A stretch of 64,000 bases of DNA from CAVWDU01 sp963840725 (GCA_963840725.1 CAWIZY010000004.1:186001-250000); one strand, 5' to 3'; counted from the first letter of the stretch, positions 26,558 to 36,632 are shown. Numbers and translations are program-made. The notes: a model not told the origin generated them from the sequence alone.

Positions 26558-27562
26558 ATGACCATTCCACGCAGCGCACAGATCTCGCTCAGCGAGACAC
26601 CCTACTACCACTGCATCGCCCGCTGTGTTCGCCGGGCTTTCCTGTGTGGTAAAGATCGGTACACCGGGCAGGATTTCAATCACCGCCGCGCCTGGCTGGT
26701 CGACCGACTGAAGCTGCAGGTCTCGGCCTTTGGCATCGAACTCTGTGCCTACGCCATTATGAGTAATCACTACCACGTGGTGTTGCGGGTGGATCAGGCC
26801 CGGGCACAGCACTGGAGCGACGATGAGGTCATCGAACGCTGGACCCGGATGTTTAGCGGGCCCCTGCTGGTCCAACAGAAACTGGCCGGGCAGCCGCTCA
26901 CGGCGGCCCAGGCTGCCACCGTGGCGGCGATTGCCGCCGTGTGGCGTGCCCGGCTCTATGACATCAGCTGGTTTATGCGCTGCCTGAATGAACACATTGC
27001 GCGCAGGGCGAATGCTGAGGACGACTGCACGGGGCGATTCTGGGAGGGGCGCTTTAAGTCCAAAGCCTTGCTGGATGAGGCGGCGGTCCTGTCCTGTTTG
27101 GCCTATGTCGATCTGAACCCGATCCGGGCCGGGATGGCAGAGACCTTACGCGATTCGGACTTCACCTCGGTGCAGGAACGGCTGGAGGCGAACTCGCTTA
27201 CCGAGGCTGCGCCAGCAGGCAACACGTCAAGCCCGTCGCTATCGCCGTTTTCAGAGGGCGGCGAGTCGCTTGAGAGCAGCCGATGCCTCCCTATCAGGCT
27301 GGACGACTACCTGGCCCTGGTGGCTGCTACAGGCCGCTGCGTGCGCGCTGGCAACCGGGGCGCCATGCCGCGGGAGGCCGTTCCAGCCTTGGACCGGCTG
27401 TCGATAGATAGCCAACAGTGGATGGCCCTGGTCTGTGACATTCAGTCGTCTTCCCTGCAGGCCATTGGTGCTCTGGGGCGGATGCGCAGTTATGCGACGG
27501 CTTCAGGGCGTTGCTGGATCAAGGGCTCGACCACACTGGGGAATCTTTACAACGCGGCCTGA
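26558..27562 (+). CDS. REP-associated Y1 (HUH) transposase
   Basis: The 334-residue protein starts MTIPRSAQISLSETPYYH after CAGGAGG. The HUH metal motif is MSNHYHVV (His71, His73). The domain continues with WFMRCLNEHIARRAN, CTGRFWEGRFKSKALLDE and LAYVDLNPIRAGM, where the nucleophilic Tyr is expected. A ~130-residue C-terminal extension of unknown role follows. Such RAYT proteins mobilise short dispersed palindromic repeats by single-strand chemistry; here the candidate substrates are the GGGTGTCC/GGACACCC repeats in this window. It appears intact. Confidence 0.85.
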   Translation: MTIPRSAQISLSETPYYHCIARCVRRAFLCGKDRYTGQDFNHRRAWLVDRLKLQVSAFGIELCAYAIMSNHYHVVLRVDQARAQHWSDDEVIERWTRMFSGPLLVQQKLAGQPLTAAQAATVAAIAAVWRARLYDISWFMRCLNEHIARRANAEDDCTGRFWEGRFKSKALLDEAAVLSCLAYVDLNPIRAGMAETLRDSDFTSVQERLEANSLTEAAPAGNTSSPSLSPFSEGGESLESSRCLPIRLDDYLALVAATGRCVRAGNRGAMPREAVPALDRLSIDSQQWMALVCDIQSSSLQAIGALGRMRSYATASGRCWIKGSTTLGNLYNAA

Positions 27563-27608
27563 AAATCAACAATAGGGTCAGTCACGAATACTCGCTGGCT
27601 GAGAACTA

Positions 27609-28767
27609 GGGCAGCTCTGAAAAACGGCCCATTACTGGCACAATAGGGTTTTCCACCAATGGGATCAAGAAATGAGCCAACTGACGTTTGCCGAAGCAGA
27701 GTATGAAGGCAAGAAGCGCAAAACCCGGCGGGAGAAGTTCCTGGAGCGTATGGATCAGCTCATTCCGTGGGAAAAGCTGGAGCGGCAGTTAGCGAAGAAG
27801 TATTCGAAAGGCAAAACCGGACGTAAACCGTACCCACTGTCAGTCATGCTACGCATCCATGTCATGCAGTTGCTCTACAACCTGAGCGATCCGGCCATGG
27901 AAGATGCGCTGTACGAGATTGAGTCAATGCGCCGTTTTGCCGGGCTTCGCATGTCGGACAATCTGCCCGATGAAACAACTATTCTGAATTTCCGCCATTT
28001 CCTTGAGCGGCATAAGTTCGGGCAGCGCCTGTTTGACACCATTCAATCTCACCTGGAATCACAGGGTCTGAGACTCCAGGAAGGGAGCATCATTGATGCG
28101 ACGATTATTGCAGCGCCGTCATCGACTAAGAACCAGAAAGGCGAGCGTGATCCCGAGATGCACCAGGTAAAGAAAGGTAACGAATGGCACTTCGGCATGA
28201 AGATGCATATCGCCGTAGATGATTCATTGGGGCTGATTCACAGCCTGACGACAACACCAGGGAATGTGCACGACATAACTCAGGTCGATCAGTTGTTGCA
28301 CGGAGAAGAAGAGCGGGTGTGGGGTGACGCCGGCTACCAGGGCATTGAAAAGCGGCCAGAGCATGAACAGCGAGATGTGGACTGGTTTATAGCGATGCGC
28401 CCTGGAAAGAGAGCCCAGCCTTGCGGCCTCAAACCCTTTGTCACAAATGGAGAAGTCAAAGGCCAGTGTAAGGGCTAAGGTGGAGCACTGCTTCCACCGA
28501 ATTAAACGCCAGTTCGGCTACGACAAAGTTCGTTATCGTGGCCTGGCGAAAAACACCAACCGGCTGTTTCTGCTAGCTGGCTTCACAAACCTGCTGCGAG
28601 CCGAGCCATATGTGGCGACATAGCGGGATAACTCCGTCTGGAGTTTGCTGAAAAGCCGATTCCAGGCGGAAAAATAGACAAAACCACGGGGCAAATGGCC
28701 CCTGGAAATCAGAATTGGAGGCAGCATGGAAGAACTACGCAAATTTACGAGTTTTTCAGAGCTGCCC
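27609..28767 (+). mobile_element. IS5-family insertion sequence
   Basis: Perfect 17-bp terminal inverted repeats are present: GGGCAGCTCTGAAAAAC at 27609-27625 and its complement at 28751-28767. They are flanked by TA on both sides (CTA|GGGC and GCCC|TAG), fitting target duplication at a CTAG-like site. The ~1.16 kb element carries one transposase gene, broken by a frameshift. Confidence 0.88.
27672..28623 (+). pseudogene. IS5-family transposase, frameshifted near C-terminus
   Basis: The first frame (27672 onwards) has MSQLTFAEAEYEGKKRKT, the N-terminal helix-turn-helix region, LFDTIQSHLESQGL and the DDE core: Asp in GSIIDATIIAAPSSTKN, the HFGMKMHIAVD region, and Asp in VWGDAGYQGIEKRPEH. It then derails after PGKRAQ. 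A +1 frame supplies KASVRAKVEHCFHRIKRQFG with the catalytic Glu, then YRGLAKNTNRLFLLAGF. One extra base near 28419 explains the break. Programmed frameshifting in IS5 relatives usually occurs earlier in the gene, so I treat this as inactivation or a sequencing indel. Confidence 0.82.
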
Positions 28768-28869
28768 TAGATTCCCAGGCATTAGAGCGGCATTTCCAGC
28801 ATTCGTGCCCCTTGACAACTGCTGCCTACTCACTGGCTATCAGTCGATTCCTCGTTCTGCAATTCGACC

Positions 28870-28975
28870 CTTTAACCTGCGCCACCGTCGGTGTCCAAGC
28901 AGTTAGCAGTGCTGTATCCGAGCAGCCATTAGTTGATGGGTGTCCTGTATCGGTGTTGTCGATGGGTGTCTTAAT
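28870..28975 (+). repeat. Solo REP-transposon right-end-like sequence with GGGTGTCC
   Basis: GCGCCACCGTCGGTGTCC, CCGAGCA and AGTTGATGGGTGTCCTGT (near 28882-28948) recur, diverged, at 42948-43022. Two motifs are present: GGGTGTCC at 28938 and GGGTGTCT at 28963. It encodes nothing and ends 75 bases before the epimerase-like gene. Confidence 0.55.
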
Positions 28976-29049
28976 TCAGCACCGACCGTTTGTTTTCCCT
29001 GTGCAGTAGAGGTTTAATCGGCACACACGACACAAAGGAGATCGGATCC

Positions 29050-30165
29050 ATGGCGCTGACACGCAGAGACTTGCTGAAAACCACCGGCACCATTGGGCTG
29101 GGCCTTTCAGGCACCGGAGTTGTAAGCGCTCTTGCCGGGCAGCAACCGAAGAAAATTCTGATTCTTGGCGGCACCGGCTTTATTGGTCCACACACGGTGC
29201 GATATGCGGTTGAGCGGGGGCATCAAGTCAGTGTATTCACCCGCGGCCAGCGGCAGTATAACCTGCCGGAGGGTGTTGAGCGCCTGGTTGGCGACCGCAA
29301 TGATGACCTCTCCGCTCTACAGGGCCGTGAATGGGATGCGGTTCTGGATAACAATTGTCAGGACTACCGTTGGGCGCGCAAAAGCACAACGCTGCTAAAA
29401 GACGCCTGCGATCACTATGTTTTTGTGTCCTCCATTTCCTCATACAACATGCCTGAAGTTGACATGGCGACAGCCACAGAACCGGTGAGTAAAACGCTAC
29501 CAGTTAATACACCGACAACACCACGGCCGGACGGCTGGAGTGACGGTGACGATGCCGATTATGCCTGGATGAAGGTGTTGTCCGAAAATACAGTACTGGA
29601 TGCTTTTGGCTCCCGCGCCACGATTGTTCGCCCGACCCTGATTGTAGGCCCGGGCGATCACACCGGGCGCTGGTCATACTGGCCGGTAAGGCTGGCTGAG
29701 GGCGGCGAAGTACTGGCACCCGGCAACCCACAGCACTCCACCCAGGTAATCGATCAACGCGATCTCACCGAATGGCACGTGCGCCTTATTGAGAATGGCA
29801 CCACCGGCATATTCAACGGTGCCGGTCCGGCCGGTTTTTTATCCATGCAGTCCATGCTTGAACAAACCGCACAGGGTGTGGGCGCCCAGGCCAATCTAAC
29901 CTGGGTCGACGAGGGCTTCCTGGCCGCACACGACGTTAACCCCTGGAGCGACATGCCCGCCTGGTTGCCCGGCTATCCCATAATGTATGTGGATGTGAGT
30001 GCGTCTGTCGCAGCCGGATTGACCTATCGCCCCATCGCGCTGACCGCACGGGACACGCTGACCTTCGAGCAGGCCCGTTCAGCTGACAATGATCGCGTGC
30101 GTCCATTTAGTTTTGACCGCGAACGCGAGATGGCGATACTCAAAGCCTGGCATTCCCGGGCTTGA
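29050..30165 (+). CDS. Tat-exported NAD-dependent epimerase/dehydratase-like protein
   Basis: The 371-residue protein starts at 29050 after AAAGGAGA. The N-terminus has a twin-arginine signal (TRRDLLKTTG, hydrophobic core, VSALAGQ). The body is an extended short-chain dehydrogenase: nucleotide loop ILGGTGFIGPH, then VFTRGQR, YVFVSSISSY and a catalytic Tyr in DDADYAWMKV with Lys three residues later (Y-x-x-x-K as YAWMK). Export of a pre-folded NAD-binding enzyme fits Tat. It resembles mRNA-binding/isoflavone-reductase-type epimerases in the NmrA/atypical SDR group. Substrate unknown. Confidence 0.8.
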   Translation: MALTRRDLLKTTGTIGLGLSGTGVVSALAGQQPKKILILGGTGFIGPHTVRYAVERGHQVSVFTRGQRQYNLPEGVERLVGDRNDDLSALQGREWDAVLDNNCQDYRWARKSTTLLKDACDHYVFVSSISSYNMPEVDMATATEPVSKTLPVNTPTTPRPDGWSDGDDADYAWMKVLSENTVLDAFGSRATIVRPTLIVGPGDHTGRWSYWPVRLAEGGEVLAPGNPQHSTQVIDQRDLTEWHVRLIENGTTGIFNGAGPAGFLSMQSMLEQTAQGVGAQANLTWVDEGFLAAHDVNPWSDMPAWLPGYPIMYVDVSASVAAGLTYRPIALTARDTLTFEQARSADNDRVRPFSFDREREMAILKAWHSRA

Positions 30166-30579
30166 GCCATCCCTCACCCCGAACATTGACCAGGCAACCG
30201 CCCTCTACTCCATTGTCCAAACGCCCCTGCTCACAGACCCTGACAATGCTGGGTCCTGACAGGGTGCCCGCCCGAACTGAGTACCACTGAGAGTTCAGGG
30301 TGAGTACGATTAGCTGAACTGGGTGGTTGCCTTAAACTGTGGCGCGGGATTACGCAGGCCGCACGCCGTTAACTTGTCACAACCCGCGAAGCGTATAAAC
30401 ACCAAGGCATTGCGGAATCATGGCAGGACAACACGCCGTAGCCGCTGCTATTTTCTTCAATCGCTTTCCGTTTTCAGGCTGTAGGATTTCAGCATCATCA
30501 ATTCGCGCTGATACGGAGGTGCGCCTATGTCGTGCGCTGCGTCTTGCGCGGGGGTTACTAGCGCGATAAAGGAGCGCGA
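30166..30579. other. Intergenic, nothing recognised
   Basis: No frame has coding character, and no repeat is evident until 30580. Confidence 0.3.
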
Positions 30580-30926
30580 TAAAGGACACCCATCTATCTC
30601 CCACCAAAATCGGCCAACCCCTTGGCCACCGCGAGGATGGGATGGAATTAGGATGGCCAGAATTAAGTAAGCTCTAGCCATCTATCTCACACCGATGAAA
30701 GTAAAGGGCGAAAGTAAAGGACACCCAGCTACTCCCCCACTCTAGTTTTTGGTGGGTGTCCTGTCTCGGTTTCTTGATGGGTGTCCTGTCGCGGTTCACT
30801 AGTTTTCGATGGGTGTCCTGTCTCGGTTCTGCTGTCTCGGTTCTGTCTCGGTTTCCGTTTTGATGGGTGTCCTGTCTCGGTTCTCCTGTCTCGGTTCATG
30901 TCTCGGTTCACTGTCTCGGTTCATGA
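30580..30926. repeat. REP-type repeat array (GGGTGTCC / TGTCTCGGTTC)
   Basis: 30580-30640 is a diverged copy of the transposase left flank (AAAGGACACCCATCTATCTC, then CCCTTGGCCACCGCGAGG). A further GGACACCC lies at 30719. From 30750 the polarity flips: GGGTGTCC occurs at 30754, 30779, 30811 and 30865, each followed by TGTCTCGGTT or a variant, and extra TGTCTCGGTTC units bring that motif to about nine copies by 30925. The array overlaps the 3' end of the outer-membrane protein gene and supplies its stop codon. Confidence 0.8.
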
Positions 30927-31666
30927 ACCTGCAGAGCGAAGACGTGACCATCTCCAAAGGGTTGGTAACGAGTATAGTCTGACGTCACAGTGTCGAAGGA
31001 TTCATCGCCGCCGAGGCTATCGCGGTAGGCAATGTTGTGCACAATGAATCGCTGCCCGCGGGTCGGGTTGCGCAGGCTGTCACGGCTGTCATATTCCAGG
31101 ACGGCACCAATCCCATTGGAGTCAAACCCCACCAGGCCGATCTGCTCGAGGATGTCACCGGCTAAACCATCAGGACCGATGGCATAGTTGGAAGAGATGG
31201 CCTGGCCGCCGAGAAACCAGTTGCCGGTAAGGCGGTGCTTGTAGCGCAGGAACAGTGCTTCGAGGTCGTCGGTCGTTTTCACCTCGAGACCCGTGCCCAG
31301 GAAGTCCTCGTAGTCGTTGCGGATCGTGCCCTGCATGAGCCCGACGGTGAACTGATGTGTCCCCTCCCCCCAGTGAATATCACCGAACAGGCCGGCGAAC
31401 CAGGAATCAGTATCGCTGTAGGTGCCGAACGCCATGACTGTCGAGGGTCGCGAACCGGCATCGACGTCGAAGGTGTAGCCTCCCACGACGCCGTGCGTGG
31501 AACCGAGCTTGGGGTCGCTGCTCACCGCGGGTGTCAGCAGCCAGGGGCTCTCTGCAGACTTGGCGGCGGGTTCAGGATCAGCTGCCTCATCGGCCGGGGC
31601 GCCCGCAGACGACAGGATCAAAGTCAAGGCCAGCACTGACGACTTGCATGGTGGGTTTGTTACCAC
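30908..31666 (-). pseudogene. BamA/Bac_surface_Ag-type outer-membrane protein, C-terminally truncated
   Basis: From GTG 31666, overlapping the TonB receptor stop, the frame gives a signal peptide (LALTLILSSAGAPA) and an acidic linker, then beta-barrel strands typical of the surface-antigen family: GVVGGYTFDVDAGSRPS, FRGRYKHRLTGNW-like strands, and AVLEYDSRDSLRNPTRGQ, the motif before the final strands. After HVFALQVH it runs into the repeat array and stops. The last several strands are missing, so a stable barrel is unlikely. The overlap shows it was co-transcribed with the receptor. Confidence 0.7.
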
Positions 31667-34041
31667 GCCCGCTCCAGGATCAGGCCAAACTGCGGGAACG
31701 CGCTTGCGTCCTCGTCGATCTCTGCGCCGGTAATAGGGTTAAAGTCCTGGGGGGAACCACGGTCAGCGCCGTAAACGTTGATCACGTCCAGAAAAAGCAC
31801 AAAATCCGTGTCCCAATACCGGCGTCGGTAGTCGACACGGACATTGAGTGACTGGTAGTCGCCCAGTGTCGTGGCATTGACCTCGGTGATTTCCTTGGAG
31901 GCGCGTGTCAAGCCGAGCGATGGCGGCAGCACGTCCTCATGAATAATGAAACGGTCACCGGGACGTCCGCTGCCCCACTTCCACCTGCCGGCGATCTGCA
32001 ACCGGTCCGTTACCTCCCAGCGTGCACCAATGGATGCGAAATGCTCGCGGGCAAAGTCGGGCGTGTAGCTGCCGCGGCCGTCGTTGTCATCCTGGCTGCT
32101 GTCGTTCCAGGAATAGGTAAAATCAGCCGACCAGCCGTTTCCGAATGAGCGCTGCACCACAAGATCAATGCCGCTGTTCTCACCGTCTCCTGCGTTCGCA
32201 GCGCGGCCGCTGGCGCGGCTCTGGGAGACGATCAGGTCGTCGAGTTCCTGATAGTAAGCCTCGAGAATGATATTCCACTGTTCGTTTAGGTCGTAGTCGA
32301 GGCCTACGCCGATGTGGGCGATCTCCTCATTCGAGAGATCGAAGTTGTTCGGATTGGCAGCGCGCACCAACAGGCGAGGCGACTCGTAGTAGAGCCCGCT
32401 GGTGAGAGAAAAGCGCAGGTCGGGCGCGGCCGAGTAGAGGACGGAAAAACGCGGCGCGGCGTAGGTATCATCGGAGAAGGCGTCACGGTCCACGCGCAGG
32501 CCCGGGCGCAGGCTGAAACGGCCAACATCAAAAACCTGCTCCACGTACGCCGCGACGTTGGTGCCGGACTCGCTGTAGCGCGATTCGATAACCTCGGGCA
32601 GCCAGACAATGAACTGCTGCCTGGGCGGCCGAGGATCGTCACTCTCGTAGACGTAGCGAATCCAGGGGCCGTCAAGCCCGGTCTCATAGTCCGCATCAAT
32701 ATTGACGACACGCAGCCCGGCGGAGAATTCGCCAAAGCGGTTGAAGGTGACGAAGTCGCTGCGCCAGCCGATTTCCTGTTCTTCCTCGGTAATCGTGAAG
32801 ATATCGTCGCGCACCGGGATAGATGAATCATCGGCGCCCGGCAGCGCAAGATCGGGAAAGGCTTCCCCCTGGGTCGAATCCTTGTCGCTGCTACGCAGGT
32901 AGAGACGGTTGGTCCACTCACCCTCGCTGCCAACCAGGTGCCGCCAGGTTACACCGAAGAGCGACAGGTCCTGCTCGGAGCGAATCAGCGACGTGTCGTC
33001 GAAATCCTCGTCCTCTTCAACGTTGTCCAGGTCGCGTGTGTAGTCCTCCGGCGCATGGATGAGCAGGAACTCCAACTCGTCGCGCCCAGTCAGCTGCGTG
33101 GTGGTCTTGAGGATGATATCCGTCACCTTTGGGGTGCCGATGTCATCCTGACCGATAAGTTCGAAAATATTGCCGAAGTCGAAACGGCGAGCGGTGAAAA
33201 AAACCGACGTATCCTCGGAGAATCCCGAAGGGCCGTCATAGGTGAATTCAGCGCCGGCGATATCAAGGCGCAGACTGGTTACCGGCGTCAACCCACCGTC
33301 GGCCAGTTCGAGACGCAACAGCGATCCCGACCGGCCGCCGTAGGCAGCGCCCCACCCGCCGGGCGAGAATTCGGCGCCGGCGACAGAATTGGGGGCAAAG
33401 ATCGAGAAGCGACCGCCGCCAGAGATGTCGTCATCCTCACCGATGGTCTGGTCGAAGTGCACGATTTTATCGAGGGGAAAGTCGTCGACAAAGATCAGGT
33501 TATTGCGCGGGCCGCGCCCCCGCACCGTGAAGCCGGCAAACGCACCATCGGAGGCCAGCCCCGGCAACCCGTCCAGGGCCCGCATCACGTCGGCGCCGGC
33601 GCCGACGGCATTGCGCAGTTCCTCGCGGTTGCGAAAGCTGCTGCTAACGCCGCTCAGACTGTCCGCCTGCCGCGCCCGGGCAACCACCAGGACTTCCTCC
33701 AGCACCGGACCGGGCAGTTCCAGCCTGGGGAGCTGCAACTCGAGCACAGACGCGCGCCGTGCAATCACCCGATACACCGGCTCTTGAATGGTGGCTCGTC
33801 CCTCGGCGCTCGCCTCCACGCGATAGAAGCCTTCCTCCAGCCCCTGGAAGCGCACCTCACCCGCTGCGTCCGTGGTCCCGCTGGCCTGCTGCCCCTCGCG
33901 ACTGATGATGTCCACGCGCACGCCGGCAAGGATACGGTTGTATTCCGCATCCTTCGTAACAACGACTACGTCACCCGGTTCCGCGAGCGCGAGCACAGGC
34001 AACAGGACAATGATAAGAAACAGGAACCCGCGGAATTTCAT
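31660..34041 (-). CDS. TonB-dependent receptor with carboxypeptidase-regulatory-like N-domain
   Basis: The protein has about 793 residues from the ATG at 34041 (MKFRGFLFLIIVLLP). After the signal peptide (ALA), residues ~22-100 form a CarboxypepD_reg-like fold (ILAGVRVDIISREGQQ, GEVRFQGLEEGFYRVE). A TonB-box-like stretch (EEVLVVARAR) and the plug follow (MRALDGLPGLASDGAFAGF, VRGRGPRNNLIFVDDFPLD), then a 22-strand-type barrel ending ILERAW with the aromatic C-terminus. Such receptors import large or scarce ligands such as glycans or siderophores. It is followed by the overlapping truncated barrel gene and lies near the sulfatase gene on the same strand. Confidence 0.88.
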   Translation of the reverse strand: MKFRGFLFLIIVLLPVLALAEPGDVVVVTKDAEYNRILAGVRVDIISREGQQASGTTDAAGEVRFQGLEEGFYRVEASAEGRATIQEPVYRVIARRASVLELQLPRLELPGPVLEEVLVVARARQADSLSGVSSSFRNREELRNAVGAGADVMRALDGLPGLASDGAFAGFTVRGRGPRNNLIFVDDFPLDKIVHFDQTIGEDDDISGGGRFSIFAPNSVAGAEFSPGGWGAAYGGRSGSLLRLELADGGLTPVTSLRLDIAGAEFTYDGPSGFSEDTSVFFTARRFDFGNIFELIGQDDIGTPKVTDIILKTTTQLTGRDELEFLLIHAPEDYTRDLDNVEEDEDFDDTSLIRSEQDLSLFGVTWRHLVGSEGEWTNRLYLRSSDKDSTQGEAFPDLALPGADDSSIPVRDDIFTITEEEQEIGWRSDFVTFNRFGEFSAGLRVVNIDADYETGLDGPWIRYVYESDDPRPPRQQFIVWLPEVIESRYSESGTNVAAYVEQVFDVGRFSLRPGLRVDRDAFSDDTYAAPRFSVLYSAAPDLRFSLTSGLYYESPRLLVRAANPNNFDLSNEEIAHIGVGLDYDLNEQWNIILEAYYQELDDLIVSQSRASGRAANAGDGENSGIDLVVQRSFGNGWSADFTYSWNDSSQDDNDGRGSYTPDFAREHFASIGARWEVTDRLQIAGRWKWGSGRPGDRFIIHEDVLPPSLGLTRASKEITEVNATTLGDYQSLNVRVDYRRRYWDTDFVLFLDVINVYGADRGSPQDFNPITGAEIDEDASAFPQFGLILERAW

Positions 34042-34213
34042 CAATGTATTACTCCAGTCCAGAAGCACCCGGTCAGTCTGTAAGCGGTGCGCAGCTTGCC
34101 GCTCACCTCTACGGCCACGTTGCTACCGCTGGCCTCGCGCGTTCCCTATTTGCTTGTATCATTTACTATCCTTTCTACAACGTGCACAACCGCCACAGGC
34201 TGCCTGATGCCTG

Positions 34214-36571
34214 CTACTTCAGGTGGGAGAAATGCAGCCGTTTCAGGGTGCCTCCGAACTTGAACGGGGCCTTGTCGAAGTAGGCGTCCGCCACCGGTGA
34301 AGCCGTGTCCATGCCCACGTCAAATGTCTCAGATGCCGTGAAGAACAAGGGGATGGTGCGCTGCAGCGTGCCGGTAGCAGTCTCTTCGCCATTGATCCAG
34401 AATTTCAGCTTGGCAGGCGCGGCTCGTACCATTGGAGTTGTCATTTCGTAGGCAATAGTCACGTCGCCCGCTGGCAAAGCGCCAACCTTGATCTTGTCAC
34501 GCTTTAACAGTAGCGCGCTGTACTCATAGTAGAGTTCGCCGTCAAGTGCATAGAGGCTCACACCGCCGGCATAGCCGCCCATGGCAAAGAGCACGCCGTT
34601 GACTTTCTCCGGCACAGTAGCCTCGATCTCCGCGCGAAGGTTGCCATTGCGCACGTTCGGCGCCTCGCTTTCGGGGATTCGGGTCATCCCTTCGAACAAG
34701 GTCCACTCGGTATTGGTGGTGCGCTTTGCTTCATGGGGATTGAGTCCGGTGTACATGGCACCACCGATGGGTAACGCCTTGTTTTCCTCGGCTTCCTGCA
34801 TGAAGAGCTTCTTGAGTTCTTCCAGCTTATCGGGATGTTCGGATGCGAGATCGTTCATCAGCGAGAAATCCTTGCGGGTGTCGAAAAGCTGCCACTCATC
34901 CTGCATGGGGTCCCAGTTGGCAAGATCCGGTACCGCAGCTACCCAAGGTGTCCTGGGGCCAAAGGTGCTGGCCATCCACCCATCGTGATAGATGCCGCGG
35001 CTGCCCATGATGTCGAAATACTGAGTCTTTTTCTGCTCTCGCGCATCAGGCGCACCGAAGGTGTAGGCAAAGCTCACCCCGTCGATGGGGTCCTGCTCGT
35101 GGCCATCAACCACTTTGGGTGCTGTGATATCGAGAATGTCATAGAGGGTCGGTGCCACATCGTTGACATGGGCGAATTGCGAGCGCGGCGTATCGTCCGG
35201 TTTGATGCCTGCGGGCCAGGAAATGACCATGGGTGTCCGCGTGCCGCCCCAGTCCGCCGCGATCAGCTTGGTGTAGCGGAAGGGGCTGTCGCCGGCCCAG
35301 GACCAGGCAGCATGGACATGATTATCCACCTTTGGACTACCGATCACGTCGAGCCCGCCCAACTGTTCGGCAATGGCAATGTGTTCGGTCACCGTGGAGG
35401 GGATGCCGTTCTGGGAGTTCAACTCGGCAACGCTTCCCTCCAGACCCTCGGCCGACGCGCCGTTGTCCGAGAGGATATAGATCACCATGGTGTTGTCGCG
35501 GATACCGCGGGCCTCGAGCTCATCGATCAGCTTGCCGACCTGAACATCGGTGTGCTCGAGGAAGCCGGCATAGACTTCCATCAGGCGCGCCTGGAATGCT
35601 TTCTGGTCCTCCGGGATGTCTTCCCAGGCGGGCATACCTTCCGGTCTGGGAGCCAGTTTGGTGTCCTCGGGAATCCAGCCCATCGCCTTCTGCTGTTCGA
35701 ATGTACGCTGCTGATAGGCATCCCAGCCGCCGTCAAACTGGCCCTTGTACTTGTCCGCCCACTTTTTGGCGACGTGATGGGGTCCGTGCACCGCGCCTGG
35801 TGTCCACCACATCAGGAAGGGTCGATCCGGATTGATGGCAAGATGTCTGCGCATCCAGGTGATCGCCTTGTCGGCCATGTCTTCGGTAAGGTGGTAGTCC
35901 TCGTGGTTCTTAACGTGGGGCGGCGAGATCGGGTTTGTGTTCTCCCACAATGCCGGCTCCCACTGGGAGGTTTCCCCCGCGAGGAAGCCGTAGAAATAGT
36001 CGAAGCCTCGCCCCGTAGGGGTGCGGTCGTAGGGACCGTTGGCCAACTGGTCGATCGGCGTGTTGTGATCCTTGCCGAAGGCTGACGTCGCATAGCCATA
36101 GTGGCCCAGCACCTCGGCAATGGTCGCCGAAGACTTGGGAATGACGCCGGTGTAGCCGTCCCAGTCGTTGGCAAACTCGGCGATCTGGCCGGCGCCCACC
36201 CGATGGTGATTACGGCCGGTCAGCAACGCGGCCCGGGTCGGCGAACACATGGCGACGGTGTGGAAGCGATTGTAGGCGATGCCCTCCTTGGCCAGACGCG
36301 ACAGCGTCGGGGTTTCGATTAAGCCGCCGAAGGTGCTTGGCTGTCCGAAGCCCGCATCGTCCAGCATTACGATCAGGATGTTCGGCGCGTCGTCGGGCAG
36401 GTGGCTGGGGGCCTCACGCCACTTGTGAACCGACTCCTGCATGGTCGGCCCGACCTTGCCGCCCATCGGCGGCTCGGGGAATGGCAGGACATCCTGGGCC
36501 CATGCGGGCGCGGCCGCTAACAGAGTCAGACCGAAGAGCACGCGGATAAAAGAGACTCGATTCGTTTTCAT
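34214..36571 (-). CDS. Type I arylsulfatase (formylglycine-dependent)
   Basis: The 785-residue protein starts at 36571 (MKTNRVSFIR, GAGGT upstream), with a signal peptide ending AWAQ. The metal site begins with NILIVMLDDAGFGQ (Asp71, Asp72). The modification motif CSPTRAALLTGR puts the formylglycine precursor at Cys109. IYILSDNGASAEG supplies the distal Asp-Asn metal ligands. A C-terminal ~150-residue beta domain (GMTRIPESEAPNVRN to FKFGGTLKRL) is typical of long sulfatases. The enzyme should cleave sulfate esters in the periplasm; no maturase gene is in the window. It lies in a same-strand group with a TonB receptor, DUF3604 and DUF1254 genes. Confidence 0.92.
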   Translation of the reverse strand: MKTNRVSFIRVLFGLTLLAAAPAWAQDVLPFPEPPMGGKVGPTMQESVHKWREAPSHLPDDAPNILIVMLDDAGFGQPSTFGGLIETPTLSRLAKEGIAYNRFHTVAMCSPTRAALLTGRNHHRVGAGQIAEFANDWDGYTGVIPKSSATIAEVLGHYGYATSAFGKDHNTPIDQLANGPYDRTPTGRGFDYFYGFLAGETSQWEPALWENTNPISPPHVKNHEDYHLTEDMADKAITWMRRHLAINPDRPFLMWWTPGAVHGPHHVAKKWADKYKGQFDGGWDAYQQRTFEQQKAMGWIPEDTKLAPRPEGMPAWEDIPEDQKAFQARLMEVYAGFLEHTDVQVGKLIDELEARGIRDNTMVIYILSDNGASAEGLEGSVAELNSQNGIPSTVTEHIAIAEQLGGLDVIGSPKVDNHVHAAWSWAGDSPFRYTKLIAADWGGTRTPMVISWPAGIKPDDTPRSQFAHVNDVAPTLYDILDITAPKVVDGHEQDPIDGVSFAYTFGAPDAREQKKTQYFDIMGSRGIYHDGWMASTFGPRTPWVAAVPDLANWDPMQDEWQLFDTRKDFSLMNDLASEHPDKLEELKKLFMQEAEENKALPIGGAMYTGLNPHEAKRTTNTEWTLFEGMTRIPESEAPNVRNGNLRAEIEATVPEKVNGVLFAMGGYAGGVSLYALDGELYYEYSALLLKRDKIKVGALPAGDVTIAYEMTTPMVRAAPAKLKFWINGEETATGTLQRTIPLFFTASETFDVGMDTASPVADAYFDKAPFKFGGTLKRLHFSHLK

Positions 36572-36632
36572 AAAGATACCTCGTGACAAAAATTACATTC
36601 GCGTTGACTAGTCTTGGTTTTTACCGTGCCTC

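Noticed and set aside
27672..28478. Programmed frameshift in the IS5 transposase
   Set aside because: The shift is near the 3' end with no slippery heptamer seen; a one-base insertion is simpler.
30729..30911. Tandem repeats considered as a CRISPR array
   Set aside because: Units are irregularly spaced, spacers are only a few to ~30 bases and partly repeated, and no cas genes are present; the units match the REP-type family.
32938..34083. Long plus-strand reading frame (~381 codons) antisense to the TonB receptor
   Set aside because: Its peptide is low in hydrophobic patterning and mirrors the receptor codons; the minus-strand frame has a signal peptide, plug and barrel motifs.
34835..36085. 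Plus-strand frame (~416 codons) antisense to the sulfatase
   Set aside because: Shadow of a GC-rich gene; the sulfatase frame holds all catalytic motifs.
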